The notes below the pieces were generated by a model that had not been told where the DNA came from, searched no databases, and saw only the letters and a program-made list of their open reading frames with translations. DNA of 64,000 nucleotides, taken from Betaproteobacteria bacterium (lineage in GTDB: Bacteria > Pseudomonadota > Gammaproteobacteria > Burkholderiales > Rhodocyclaceae). Below are positions 16,917-27,635 of the stretch, in pieces. Every line of letters starts with the position of its first letter. Position 1 is the first letter of the stretch. The translations under genes and the position numbers were made by a program. Location: the NCBI GenBank assembly GCA_016720065.1, contig JADJXY010000002.1:695001-759000 (forward strand). Reading direction: 5' to 3'.

Positions 16917-17843
16917 TCAAATTTCCGCGAGAACGCGCAAATGGGCCCCCACGCTGCGGGCCAGCGAGGTCATGACGTAGCCGCCTTCCAGCATGGAAAC
17001 GATGCGCTTTTCGGCGAAGCGCGCGGCGACTTTCATGAGTTCGCCGGTGCACCAGGCGTAGTCCCGTTCCAGGAGTTTCAGGCCGCCCATGTCGTCCTCG
17101 TAGTGGGCATCGAAACCGGCCGAGATGACGATGAGCTGGGGCTTGAATTCGTTCAGGCGGGGAATCCAGACCTGGGTGACGGCATCGCGGAATTCTTCGC
17201 CCCCGGCGCCGGCGGCGAGGGGCACGTTGCACATGTTGGCGGCCGGCTTGTCGGTGCCGCTGTAGGGGTAGAAGGGGTGCTGGAAGATGCTGCACATGAG
17301 GATGCGGTCGTCGCCGGAGACGCAGTCCTCGGTGCCATTGCCGTGGTGGACGTCGAAGTCGATGATGGCGACACGCTCCAGGCCGTGGGCCGCCAGCGCG
17401 TGGCGCGCCGCGATGCTGGTATTGGCGAAGAAACAGAAGCCCATGGCATTGGCCCGCTCGGCGTGGTGGCCCGGGGGACGCACGGCGCAGAAGGCGTTTT
17501 CGACTTCGCCCTTCATGACCAGATCCACCGCCATGACGCCGGACCCGGCGGCGCGCAGGGCGGCCTGCCAGGTGTGGGGGTTCATGGCCGTATCCGGGTC
17601 CAGGTGCACGATGCCCATTTCCGGCGCGGCGCGCTTCAGCCGTTCCAGGTGGGCGGCGGGGTGCACCCGCAGGAGTTGCTCGAAGGTGGCCAGCGGCGCG
17701 TCGTAATAACTGAAGTAGGCGTCGATGCCCTGGGCGATGAGATGGTCGCTGATGGCGGTGAGGCGCTGGGGACACTCGGGATGATGGACGCCCATGTCGT
17801 GCAACTGGCAGTCCCGGTGGCTGATGATCGCGGTGGTGGTCAC
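16917..17843 (-). CDS. Histone deacetylase family protein (class II HDAC-like / acetylpolyamine amidohydrolase)
   Basis: The 308-residue protein has the full zinc-hydrolase signature: HHPECPQRL near the N-terminus, RPPGHHAE with the catalytic His pair, IDFDVHHGNGTED with the zinc-binding Asp and His, SAGFDAHYEDDMG with the second zinc Asp, and a C-terminal LEGGY. It removes acetyl groups from a small molecule or protein lysine; the substrate is unknown. Translation starts at a GTG with GAGAG upstream. It is followed by lysC after 88 bases, but no functional link is evident. Confidence 0.9.
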   Translation of the reverse strand: MTTTAIISHRDCQLHDMGVHHPECPQRLTAISDHLIAQGIDAYFSYYDAPLATFEQLLRVHPAAHLERLKRAAPEMGIVHLDPDTAMNPHTWQAALRAAGSGVMAVDLVMKGEVENAFCAVRPPGHHAERANAMGFCFFANTSIAARHALAAHGLERVAIIDFDVHHGNGTEDCVSGDDRILMCSIFQHPFYPYSGTDKPAANMCNVPLAAGAGGEEFRDAVTQVWIPRLNEFKPQLIVISAGFDAHYEDDMGGLKLLERDYAWCTGELMKVAARFAEKRIVSMLEGGYVMTSLARSVGAHLRVLAEI

Positions 17844-18057
17844 TGAACTCTCTCTGACGGGCGGCGTCCCTTTCGGCGCGCCGGATTGGCGTCATTATCG
17901 ATCGATTTTCGCCGCGGCCACAACCGAAACGACACCCCGAATGGCAGGGCAGCAGGCCCCATCCCGGGTGAGTGTCCGGAAAGTCGCTTCCGGTGGGCGA
18001 TTTGGGAATGAGCGGGCATATCGGCTATCATTCGGCTTTCCCGCAGCCTGTCTTTCC

Positions 18058-19689
18058 ATGACCAAATACGTCTTCGTCACGGGCGGTGTCGTGTCCTCTC
18101 TGGGCAAAGGCATCGCCGCCGCGTCGCTGGGGGCCATACTGGAATCCCGCGGCATCAAGGTTACCCACCTCAAGCTCGACCCCTACATCAACGTCGACCC
18201 CGGCACGATGAGCCCCTTCCAGCACGGAGAGGTCTTCGTCACCGAGGATGGCGCCGAGACCGATTTGGACCTCGGCCATTACGAGCGCTTCACCAGCGCC
18301 AAGATGTCCAAGCGCAACAACTTCACCACCGGCCAGGTGTACGACTCGGTGCTGCGGAAGGAGCGGCGGGGCGAGTACCTGGGCAAGACGGTGCAGGTCA
18401 TCCCCCACATCACCGACGAGATCAAGGGCAAGATCAAGGCCGGCGCCGCCGGGGCGGACGTCGCCATCGTCGAAGTCGGTGGCACGGTGGGCGACATCGA
18501 GTCCCTGCCGTTCCTCGAAGCCATCCGCCAGATGGGCATCGAGGAGGGCCGCAACAACGTCTGCTACATGCACCTGACGCTCCTGCCGTACATTCCCACG
18601 GCCGGCGAGCTGAAGACCAAGCCCACCCAACACTCCGTCAAGGAACTGCGCGAGATCGGCATCCAGCCGGACATCCTGCTCTGCCGTGCCGACCGCTCCA
18701 TGCCCGCCGAGGAACGGCGCAAGATCGCGCTTTTCTGCAACGTCATGCCGGAAGCCGTCATCGAGTGCCTGGACGCCGATTCCATCTACAAGATCCCCGG
18801 CATGCTGCACGAGCAGATGATTGACGAGATCGTCTGCCACAAGCTGGGCATCCTGGCCAAGGCGGCCGATCTGTCGGTGTGGGAGAAGCTGATCTACGCC
18901 CAGGAACACCCGGAGCACAAGGTCGACATCGCCTTCGTCGGCAAGTACGTCGATCTGACCGAGTCCTACAAGTCGCTGATCGAGGCCATCAAGCACGCCG
19001 GCATCCAGACCCGCAGCGCCATCGAAATCCATTACATCGATTCCGAGAACATCGAGAAGGACGGCATCGGCGCCCTGCAGGCCATGGACGCCATCCTCGT
19101 CCCCGGCGGCTTCGGGCGGCGCGGCACGGAAGGCAAGATCGCCGCCATTCGCTACGCCCGCGAGAACAAGGTGCCTTACCTGGGCATCTGCCTCGGCATG
19201 CAGCTGGCCACCATCGAGTTCGCCCGCCACGTGGCCGGCCTGGAGGGGGCCAACAGCACCGAGTTCGATTCAGACACGCCGCACCCGGTGGTGGCGCTCA
19301 TCACCGAGTGGCTGGACCGCGAAGGCAAGGTCGAGAAGCGCGACGCCGGTTCCGACCTGGGCGGCACCATGCGCCTGGGTGCCCAGGCCTGCCCGATCAA
19401 GGCTGGCACTCTGGCCGAGCAGATCTACGGCAAGAAGGTCACCGAGCGCCACCGTCACCGCTACGAAGTGAACAACATCTACGTGCCCAGGCTGGAAGCC
19501 GCCGGCATGGTCATCTCCGCCCGCACGCCCACCGAGGACCTGCCGGAGATGATGGAACTGCCGCAAGCCCTGCACCCCTGGTTCGTGGGCGTCCAGTACC
19601 ACCCGGAATTCACCTCCAACCCCCGGACCGGGCACCCGCTGTTCACGGCCTACGTGAAGGCTGCGCTGGCTAGGAAGCAGGCGAACTGA
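18058..19689 (+). CDS. pyrG: CTP synthase
   Basis: The 543-residue enzyme makes CTP from UTP and glutamine. The synthetase domain begins TKYVFVTGGVVSSLGKG with the ATP-binding loop. The C-terminal glutamine amidotransferase domain has its nucleophile Cys378 in GICLGMQLA and the catalytic pair in QYHPEF. The ATG at 18058 matches the conserved N-terminus; an in-frame extension to 17794 is not conserved and runs into the promoter of the divergent deacetylase. No clear ribosome-binding site precedes the ATG. It heads a pyrG-kdsA-eno-ftsB cluster. Confidence 0.97.
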   Translation: MTKYVFVTGGVVSSLGKGIAAASLGAILESRGIKVTHLKLDPYINVDPGTMSPFQHGEVFVTEDGAETDLDLGHYERFTSAKMSKRNNFTTGQVYDSVLRKERRGEYLGKTVQVIPHITDEIKGKIKAGAAGADVAIVEVGGTVGDIESLPFLEAIRQMGIEEGRNNVCYMHLTLLPYIPTAGELKTKPTQHSVKELREIGIQPDILLCRADRSMPAEERRKIALFCNVMPEAVIECLDADSIYKIPGMLHEQMIDEIVCHKLGILAKAADLSVWEKLIYAQEHPEHKVDIAFVGKYVDLTESYKSLIEAIKHAGIQTRSAIEIHYIDSENIEKDGIGALQAMDAILVPGGFGRRGTEGKIAAIRYARENKVPYLGICLGMQLATIEFARHVAGLEGANSTEFDSDTPHPVVALITEWLDREGKVEKRDAGSDLGGTMRLGAQACPIKAGTLAEQIYGKKVTERHRHRYEVNNIYVPRLEAAGMVISARTPTEDLPEMMELPQALHPWFVGVQYHPEFTSNPRTGHPLFTAYVKAALARKQAN

Positions 19690-19690
19690 G

Positions 19691-19949
19691 GTGCCGACGA
19701 TCAGCGCTATTACGGCATTCTCATCCAGAGTTCTGGAACGAGCCTGCGCCTCTCCATTTCCATGCGGTTTATGGGGGGTTTGAAGCATTGATCGATATTC
19801 GGGCTTGGGACGTGCTTGAGGATAAGCTTCCCCGCCGGGCCTTGATGCTGGTGCTCGACCGGGCCGAGATGCATCAGGCCGAATTGCTCGAAGACGTGGA
19901 TCTCAGCGAGCAACTGCGGCAGCCTGGAAAAATCAAACCCTTGGAATGA
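19691..19949 (+). pseudogene. DUF4160 family gene, frameshifted twice
   Basis: Conceptual translation from GTG 19691 gives VPTIS, then after a missing base YYGILIQ (19708-19728), then after another missing base FWNEPAPLHFHAVYGGFEAL followed by WDVLEDKLPRRALMLVLDRA and a stop at 19947-19949. This is the DUF4160 pattern, small proteins usually found beside DUF2442 genes, as here. Neither shift is at a homopolymer, so real decay is plausible. The function of the family is unknown. Confidence 0.65.
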
Positions 19950-20242
19950 ATATGGCCCCCTGGAGACTCGTCGAACTGAAGGCTCTGCCCAATTTCCGGC
20001 TGGACGTGAAATTTGCGGACGGGACGGCCGGTGTCGTCGATATGGCGGATTTTCTCGCCGGGGACCTGATGGGTACCGTCTTTGCGCCATTGAAGGATGC
20101 CGGCTTTTTCGCCCGGGCCGAGCTGGAAATGGGCGTTCCAACCTGGCCGGGAGAAATCGACCTGGCTCCCGATACGCTCCACCGTGAAATCAAGGCCTGC
20201 GGCAGCTATCGCATGCCCGCATGGTCAAGGAAATTGGCATGA
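19946..20242 (+). CDS. DUF2442 family protein
   Basis: The 98-residue protein has the family pattern RLVELKALPNFRLDVKFADG, VVDMADFLAG, VFAPLKDAGFFARAEL and EIDLAPDTL. DUF2442 and DUF4160 genes often occur as a pair, which suggests a partner function that is not established. The ATG overlaps the stop of the DUF4160 remnant (ATGA) and its own TGA overlaps the kdsA start (ATGA), so it is placed inside the operon with tight coupling to kdsA. Confidence 0.8.
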   Translation: MNMAPWRLVELKALPNFRLDVKFADGTAGVVDMADFLAGDLMGTVFAPLKDAGFFARAELEMGVPTWPGEIDLAPDTLHREIKACGSYRMPAWSRKLA

Positions 20243-21075
20243 AACTCTGTGGCTTTGAAGCCGGACTCGACCAGCCCCTGTTCCTCATCGGCGGTCCGTG
20301 CACGGCCGAGTCCCTGCAACTGTGTCTGGATGTCGCCGGCTCCATGAAGGAAGTCTGTAGCCGCCTGGGGGTGCCCTATATTTTCAAGGCTTCCTACGAC
20401 AAGGCCAATCGCAGTTCCGGTACCTCCGTGCGTGGCCTGGGGCTGGACGAGGGGCTGCGTATTTTTGCCGAGGTGCAGCGCCAGATCGGCGTGCCGGTGC
20501 TGACCGACGTGCACGAAATCGATCAGATCGCCGAGGTGGCGGCGGTGGTCGACGTTCTGCAAACCCCGGCCTTCCTCTGCCGCCAGACCGATTTCATCCA
20601 CGCCGTGGCCTCCTGCGGCAAGCCGGTCAATATCAAGAAGGGGCAGTTCCTGGCGCCGGGGGACATGAAGAACGTGGTCGCCAAGGCCCGGGAGGTCAAC
20701 GGCGGCGCCGACAATCTCATGGTTTGCGAGCGCGGCGCCTCCTTCGGCTACAACAACCTGGTTTCCGACATGCGCAGCCTGGCCATCATGCGCGAGACGG
20801 GGTGCCCGGTGGTTTTCGACGCCACCCACTCGGTGCAGTTGCCCGGTGGCCAAGGCACCACCTCCGGCGGACAGCGGGAATTCGTCCCCGTGCTGGCCCG
20901 GGCGGCGGTGGCGGTGGGGATTTCCGGCCTCTTCATGGAAACCCACCCCTGTCCGGAAAAGGCCTGGTCCGACGGCCCCAACAGTTGGCCCCTGGAGCGC
21001 ATGGAAAGTCTGCTCACAACCCTGGTGGCTCTGGACCGCGCGGTCAAGGCGGCCGGGTTCGAGGAAAATCGCTGA
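20239..21075 (+). CDS. kdsA: 3-deoxy-D-manno-octulosonate 8-phosphate synthase
   Basis: The 278-residue enzyme joins phosphoenolpyruvate and arabinose 5-phosphate to make KDO 8-phosphate for lipopolysaccharide. Motifs include FLIGGPCTAES, FKASYDKANRSS, DVHE, KKGQFLAPGDMKN and FDATHSVQLPGG. The start at 20239 gives the standard N-terminus (MKLCGFEAGL) and overlaps the DUF2442 stop. Its order after pyrG and before eno is typical of betaproteobacteria. Confidence 0.97.
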   Translation: MKLCGFEAGLDQPLFLIGGPCTAESLQLCLDVAGSMKEVCSRLGVPYIFKASYDKANRSSGTSVRGLGLDEGLRIFAEVQRQIGVPVLTDVHEIDQIAEVAAVVDVLQTPAFLCRQTDFIHAVASCGKPVNIKKGQFLAPGDMKNVVAKAREVNGGADNLMVCERGASFGYNNLVSDMRSLAIMRETGCPVVFDATHSVQLPGGQGTTSGGQREFVPVLARAAVAVGISGLFMETHPCPEKAWSDGPNSWPLERMESLLTTLVALDRAVKAAGFEENR

Positions 21076-21139
21076 TGGCATCCATGATGTTCATCATTTA
21101 CTTTAATTTATATCTCTAAGTTATTGAAAAGGAAGAGAC

Positions 21140-22423
<1,284 letters not shown>

Positions 22424-22540
22424 GGCGCGGATTGCGTTGAGGGATGAGGAGGGAGGGGTGAGGCGTTACGGCACCGTTCCGGGCACGAGTCCGAGGGGCG
22501 CTTTCCCCCTTACCCTTCACCGCTCGGCCTTCACCATCCC

Positions 22541-22825
22541 ATGCGTTGGCTGAGTCTGGGCCTGCTGGCCCTCATCGTCCTGCTGCAGTACCCGCTCTGG
22601 CTGGGGAAGGGGGGGTGGCTCAAGGTCTGGGAGGCCGAGGAGGAGTTGCGTCAGCAGAAGGAGGGCACCCGCAAGCTCGAAATCCGCAATGCGGGCCTCG
22701 ACGCCGAAGTGCGTGACCTGAAGCAAGGCTATGACGCCATTGAAGAAAGAGCCCGCTTCGAACTGGGCATGATCCGGCAGGACGAAAACTTCGTCGCCAT
22801 TCCTGAAAATCCGGCGCAAAAATAG
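22541..22825 (+). CDS. ftsB: Cell division protein FtsB
   Basis: The 94-residue protein has one N-terminal membrane segment (MRWLSLGLLALIVLLQYPLW) and a periplasmic coiled coil rich in Glu, Lys and Leu, ending RFELGMIRQDENFVAIPE, the conserved FtsB tail. It bridges FtsL and FtsQ in the divisome. Its place directly after eno is the usual one. The 117-base spacer after eno contains GAGGGATGAGG-type purine-rich repeats only. Confidence 0.93.
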   Translation: MRWLSLGLLALIVLLQYPLWLGKGGWLKVWEAEEELRQQKEGTRKLEIRNAGLDAEVRDLKQGYDAIEERARFELGMIRQDENFVAIPENPAQK

Positions 22826-22949
22826 TTTTCCGCAAGTTCGTTTCCGGCCGTAGTCAGCGGTCGGGAGCTTGGTTAGAATCCCCCGCAGGTAGGCCAATGC
22901 ACAGGGCTATCAAGACCCAACAGAAACGAGCGCGCAAAAGGAGAACACA

Positions 22950-23420
22950 ATGCAGCTCAAGGCCGGAGAACAGGCGCCGGGGTTTACCCTGCCCGATGCC
23001 GACATGGAGTCCGTTTCCCTGACGGACTATAGAGGCAAGCGGATCGTGCTGTTTTTTTACCCCAAGGATGGCACCCCGGGTTGTACGCTTGAAGCCACGG
23101 ATTTTTCCGATCACGAACCCGACTTCGGCGAGCGCAATTGCGTGCTCTTCGGCATCAGCCGGGACGATTGCCTGAAACACGCCGAATTCCGTGACAAGGA
23201 GGGCATAGGGGTATCGCTGCTGGCTGATACGGAAGGCGAAGTCTGCACGCTGTACGGTGTTCTACAGGCCAAGGAGGTGGATGGCCAGGTTCGCCACTGC
23301 ATCGCCCGTTCGACCTTCATCATCGATGGCGACGGCACCATCCGCCACGCCCTCTACAACGTCAATTTCAAGGGGCACGCCCTGGAAGTGCTCCGTCTCG
23401 TCAAGGAACTCGATTCATGA
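22950..23420 (+). CDS. bcp: Peroxiredoxin, BCP type
   Basis: The 156-residue thiol peroxidase has the active-site motif TPGCTLEATDF with peroxidatic Cys45. The residue five positions on, a resolving Cys in E. coli BCP, is Thr50 here; other cysteines lie at CVLFGI, DDCLKH, VCTLYG and HCIARS. It may therefore resolve through another Cys or use an external thiol. AAGGAG precedes the ATG. It overlaps the following slyD gene by four bases (ATGA), so the two are coupled. Confidence 0.93.
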   Translation: MQLKAGEQAPGFTLPDADMESVSLTDYRGKRIVLFFYPKDGTPGCTLEATDFSDHEPDFGERNCVLFGISRDDCLKHAEFRDKEGIGVSLLADTEGEVCTLYGVLQAKEVDGQVRHCIARSTFIIDGDGTIRHALYNVNFKGHALEVLRLVKELDS

Positions 23421-23914
23421 ATGCCCTGGTCGCCCGCAATACCGTCGTCACCCTCGACTACCACGTTACCGACCCGGATGGTGCGGTGGTGGATGAGGGC
23501 AGGGAGCCCATCGTTTATCTCCACGGCGGCTACGACGACATTTTCCCCAAGATCGAAGAAGCCCTCCAGGGCAAGGGAATCGGTGAGTCCGTCCAGGTCA
23601 AACTGCAACCGGACGAGGCCTTCGGCGATTATGATGCCGACCTCGTCCAGGTGGAGCCCCGCAGCGATTTTCCCAAGGAGCTGCAAGTGGGCATGCAATT
23701 CGAAGGGGCGCCCGCCGGGTCCGACGACGAGGATTTCATCATCTACCGCGTGACCGAGATCGCCGACGGCAAGGTGGTGCTCGACGGCAACCACCCCCTG
23801 GCCGGCATGGCCCTGGTGTTTACCTGCACCGTGACCGCGGTCCGCGCGGCGAGCGAGGAAGAGGTCGGTCACGGGCATGTTCACGACCACGGGGAAGATT
23901 GCGAGCACGAGTGA
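23417..23914 (+). CDS. slyD: FKBP-type peptidyl-prolyl isomerase, SlyD
   Basis: The 165-residue protein has the FKBP core (VTLDYHVTDPDGAVVDEG, then EPIVYLHGGYDDIFPKIEEA) interrupted by an insert-in-flap chaperone domain, and a metal-binding tail HGHVHDHGEDCEHE. SlyD isomerises proline bonds, acts as a chaperone, and passes nickel to hydrogenase maturation. The tail is short compared with E. coli SlyD. It is coupled to bcp. Confidence 0.93.
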   Translation: MNALVARNTVVTLDYHVTDPDGAVVDEGREPIVYLHGGYDDIFPKIEEALQGKGIGESVQVKLQPDEAFGDYDADLVQVEPRSDFPKELQVGMQFEGAPAGSDDEDFIIYRVTEIADGKVVLDGNHPLAGMALVFTCTVTAVRAASEEEVGHGHVHDHGEDCEHE

Positions 23915-23951
23915 CTGAGTCGGCCCGGGGAGCCGCCCTCGGCCAGCCGCC

Positions 23952-24904
23952 TCAGCGCAGGCCGAGAAATCCCCCCAATGCCCAGCGCTGTGGGCTGGGC
24001 GACTCTTTCCAGGGCCGCGATTCGAAGCGAAATCCTCCAGCGGCGCCCGGGTCCACGGTGACCCGGACCCAACCCAGTTCCGGGTAGCCGTAGGTTTCCA
24101 GCCGGGTCAGCAGAGGCTTGCCTGCCGCGTTTTTCAAGGGCCGGTCGATGCGGTGGCGGTGCCCGTCGCCGTGGATCAGGAGGACGCTGCCTGCAAAGCC
24201 CGCGGTTTCCTCGCCCAGGGTACGCAGCAAGCCCGCGAACCCGCGCCGCGGAACGCCTCGGCTGAAGCTTCCCAGACCGGGGTCTGCCTGCATGAGGACG
24301 ACGACGGCAGTCAAGCCATTCCGGCGGGCGAGGGCAAAGGACTGCCGCAGCCAGCGCCGGATCGCCTCCTCGCGGACCGAGAAATTCGCGGGCGGGAGCG
24401 GATGCACCCCGCGCTGATTGTCCCCCCGGCACGTTGAGGCTGACGAAGAGAACGTCCCCCTCGCGAAAGCGGCTGTGCTCAGGAAAATCAGGCACTTGCC
24501 GTTCCAGGCGACGCTTCGTTCTGCCCAGGCTGGAGTCGTCCTTCCAGAACAGGGTGCGCAGCTGGGCCAGGCGCTCTTCCGGAGCGTAGGCTCCGGCGGA
24601 AATGCGGGCGCAATCGGTCCATTCGTTGTCGCCGGGGGCCAGTACGAGGGGGATGGGGGAAGCCTGGAAGAGCGCCAGGCGGTCCGCGTAGACTGCGTCG
24701 TCGCAAGGATCTCGGCCCCGCTTGATGTCGCCCGCGTGCAGGATGAAGCGGGCACCGGATGCGGCAGCGGCAGCCAGGAGGGCGGGGAGTTCGCGTACCT
24801 CGTACTCGGAATAGGGGGTGTCGCCGATGACGGCGAAGGACCAGGGGTTCAGCCCGGGCCGTGAGCGCCCCGGCGAGGAGCAGCACGGCCAGGCCGGCTT
24901 TCAC
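23952..24904 (-). pseudogene. Metallophosphoesterase-like exported protein, two frameshifts
   Basis: Reading from GTG 24904 gives a signal peptide (VKAGLAVLLLAGALTARAEP). After one extra base near 24852 the frame continues as WSFAVIGDTPYSEYEVRELP, then HAGDIKRG and LVLAPGDNEWTDC, the metal-binding blocks of calcineurin-like phosphoesterases. After a missing G in a G run near 24424 it continues DNQRGVHPLPPANFSVREEA and LLIHGDGHRHRID to a stop at 23952. The GTG start overlaps the mutS stop (GTGA). The pieces fit one complete protein of about 317 residues, so the shifts may be sequence errors rather than decay. Confidence 0.7.
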
Positions 24905-27501
24905 GGCAGAAGGGCCTTGAGCGCGTAGAGGGCGTCCAGGGCTTCACGAGGGCTCATGCGGTCCGGATCGATGTTCCCCAGCCGCTCCAGCGCGGGATGC
25001 GGCGGCGGGGGCTCTGCCGCTTCGGGAACGACGCCGGCGAAGAGGTCGGGTTGCAGCGGATCGATGGCGGCGCGCTGCTCGAATTCGCGCAGCTGCCTTC
25101 GGGCAGTCCGCAAGACGGGGGCCGGGATGCCGGCCAGGGCCGCAACCTGGATGCCGTAGCTCTGGTTGGCCGGGCCTTCCTCGACCGCGTGCAAAAAGAC
25201 GATGCGCTCGCTGTGCTCTACGGCGCCCAGGTGGACGTTGGCCAGCTCGGCGTATTCGTGGCAGAGCCGCGTCAGTTCGAAATAGTGGGTGGCAAAGAGG
25301 GTCAGGCTGCGATTCTTCTCGATCAGATGACGCAGGATGGCGAAGGCCAGGGCCATGCCGTCGAAGGTCGAGGTGCCGCGGCCGATTTCGTCCATGAGGA
25401 CCAGGCTGTTGGGGGTCGCGTGGTGCAGGATGGCCGCCGCCTCGGTCATTTCGACCATGAAGGTCGAGCGACCGGAGGCCAGGTCGTCGGAAGCGCCGAT
25501 GCGCGTGAAGACGCGGTCCAGGGGGCCCAGCACCGCGCTCCTGGCGGGGACGAAGCTACCCATGTGGGCCAGCAGGGCGATGATGGCCGCCTGGCGCATG
25601 TAGGTGCTCTTGCCCCCCATGTTGGGGCCGGTGATGAGAAGCAGGCGGCGTTCCGGCGCCAAGGCGAGGTCGTTGGCGATGAAGGGCTCGGTGCGGCCCG
25701 CCAGTTCTCCTTCGACCACCGGGTGACGCCCGGCTTCGATCCTGACGAGGCTTTCGGCGACGAAGCGGGGGCAGGACCAGTCGTACTTGAGGGCGACGTC
25801 GGCAAAGGTGGCCAGCAGGTCGAGATGGGCCACGGCGCGGGCGATGGTCAGAAAGCGGGGGACGATGGGTTGCAGCTGGCCGAGAATCCCGTCGTAGAGC
25901 AGCTTTTCCCGCGCCAGGGCGCGCTCCTGGGCCGACAGGGCCTTGTCTTCGAATGTTTTCAGCTCGGGGGTGATGTAGCGCTCGGCGTTCTTGAGGGTCT
26001 GGCGGCGGCGGTAGTCGTCCGGCACCTTGCCCGCGTTGGCGTGGGTGACCTCGATGTAGAAGCCGTGCACCTTGTTGTATTCGACCTTGAGGTTCGCGAT
26101 CCCCGTCCTTTCTCGTTCCCGGGCCTCCAGATCGAGAAGGTAGCTGCCGCAGTTGTCGTTCAGGGAGCGCAGCTCGTCCAGTTCGGCGTCGAAACCCGTG
26201 GCGATGACCCCGCCGTCGCGGATCTGGGCTGCCGGATCGGGCAGCAGCGCGGCGAGCAGCAGGGACAGGGCCTCCTCGGGCGTGCCGAGGTCCATGGCTA
26301 GGGTGTCCAGCAGGGGGGCTGCCGCGTCGGCCACGGGCGCCGCCAGGGCCGGCAGGCGGGTCAGGGATTCGCGCAGGCCGGAAAGATCCCGGGGACGGGC
26401 GTTACCCAGGGCGATACGGCCCGCGATGCGCTCCACATCGGCAAAGCCGCGCAACTCCCGGCGCAGCTCGCCGGCCCGGCGGCCATAGTCCTCCAGAAGG
26501 ACTGCCACCGCCTGATGGCGCGCCGTCGGGACGCTTCTGTCCCGCAGGGGATGGTGCAGGGTATGGCGCAGGAGGCGGGATCCCATGCCGCTGACGCAGC
26601 GGTCGAGAAGCGAGAAAAGCGTCGGCGCGGGCTGGCCGCGCAGGGTTTCGGTGAGTTCCAGATTGCGCCGGGTGGCGGAATCCAGGCCCAGGTAGTCGCC
26701 CTCGAGTTCCACGCTCAGGGCGCGCACATGGGGCAGGGCGCCGGCCTGGGTGGCCCGGGCGTAGTGCAGAAGGGCCCCCGCGGCGGCCACCGCCGGCCGC
26801 AGACCGTCGGCGCCGAAACCGGCCAGGGACGCCACCTGAAAATGGCTGCACAGCTCGCGGCGGGCCGAGTCGGCGTCAAAATGCCAATCCGCCTGCCGGG
26901 TCAGGGCAACGCCTTCCGGCAGCAGGCGAAGGTCCAGACTCTCGGGCAGCAGGATTTCCGCCGGACGGATGCGCTCCAGGCTGGCAGTGAGCTGGTCGGC
27001 AGGGACTTCGGTGAGCAGGAAGTCGCCACTGGCCAGGTTGAGGCGGGCAAGCCCCATGGTCTGGCGCTGCTGGGTGAGCGCCAGCAGCCAGTTGTCCCGC
27101 TTGTCGTCCAGCAGCGCTGCTTCGGTCAGGGTTCCCGGAGTGACGATGCGCGAGACGGCCCGCTCCACGGGGCCCTTGCTGGTCGCGGGATCGCCGATCT
27201 GCTCGCAGATCACCGCCGATTCACCCAGGCGGACCAGTTTGGCGAGATAGGGTTCCAGGGCGTGGAAGGGGACGCCCGCCATCTTGATCGGCTGCCCGGC
27301 GCTCTGGCCGCGGGTGGTGAGGGTGATGTCGAGGAGCCGCGCGGCCTTCTCCGCATCGTCAAAAAACAGTTCGTAGAAATCCCCCATGCGGTAGAACAAC
27401 AAGGTTCCGGGATGCTGCGCCTTGAGCGCCAGGTATTGGCGCATCATCGGGGTGTGCTGGGCGAAGGCGCTGTCGGCGGCGTCGGGAGGCGAGGGGGGCA
27501 T
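24901..27501 (-). CDS. mutS: DNA mismatch repair protein MutS
   Basis: The 866-residue protein recognises mismatches and starts repair. It has the mismatch-binding motif RMGDFYELF in domain I, and in the ATPase domain the P-loop GPNMGGKSTYMRQ, the DEIGRGTSTFDG signature and TLFATHYFELTRL. The C-terminal residues (SPREALDALYALKALL) form the tetramer segment. The start at 27501 (MPPSPPDAADSAFAQHTPMM) gives the usual length; an in-frame extension up to 27747 overlaps the divergent selO gene and is not family-like. No strong ribosome-binding site was found for either start. Confidence 0.96.
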   Translation of the reverse strand: MPPSPPDAADSAFAQHTPMMRQYLALKAQHPGTLLFYRMGDFYELFFDDAEKAARLLDITLTTRGQSAGQPIKMAGVPFHALEPYLAKLVRLGESAVICEQIGDPATSKGPVERAVSRIVTPGTLTEAALLDDKRDNWLLALTQQRQTMGLARLNLASGDFLLTEVPADQLTASLERIRPAEILLPESLDLRLLPEGVALTRQADWHFDADSARRELCSHFQVASLAGFGADGLRPAVAAAGALLHYARATQAGALPHVRALSVELEGDYLGLDSATRRNLELTETLRGQPAPTLFSLLDRCVSGMGSRLLRHTLHHPLRDRSVPTARHQAVAVLLEDYGRRAGELRRELRGFADVERIAGRIALGNARPRDLSGLRESLTRLPALAAPVADAAAPLLDTLAMDLGTPEEALSLLLAALLPDPAAQIRDGGVIATGFDAELDELRSLNDNCGSYLLDLEARERERTGIANLKVEYNKVHGFYIEVTHANAGKVPDDYRRRQTLKNAERYITPELKTFEDKALSAQERALAREKLLYDGILGQLQPIVPRFLTIARAVAHLDLLATFADVALKYDWSCPRFVAESLVRIEAGRHPVVEGELAGRTEPFIANDLALAPERRLLLITGPNMGGKSTYMRQAAIIALLAHMGSFVPARSAVLGPLDRVFTRIGASDDLASGRSTFMVEMTEAAAILHHATPNSLVLMDEIGRGTSTFDGMALAFAILRHLIEKNRSLTLFATHYFELTRLCHEYAELANVHLGAVEHSERIVFLHAVEEGPANQSYGIQVAALAGIPAPVLRTARRQLREFEQRAAIDPLQPDLFAGVVPEAAEPPPPHPALERLGNIDPDRMSPREALDALYALKALLP

Positions 27502-27635
27502 GGCGGCTGGGAAGGGTTCGGCGCGCCAGGGGGGCGGCGGCAGGGCGAGGGCGCTATTGTCTTCGATTGCCGCCTGCGGTGGAACCATCGGCAGGGCGAT
27601 GAAGTCGAACCGGCGCGCCAAAATGCGGGAACGCC

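Noticed and set aside
17794..18057. N-terminal extension of pyrG
   Set aside because: The extension is not part of the CTP synthase family and covers the divergent promoter region; the conserved N-terminus begins at 18058.
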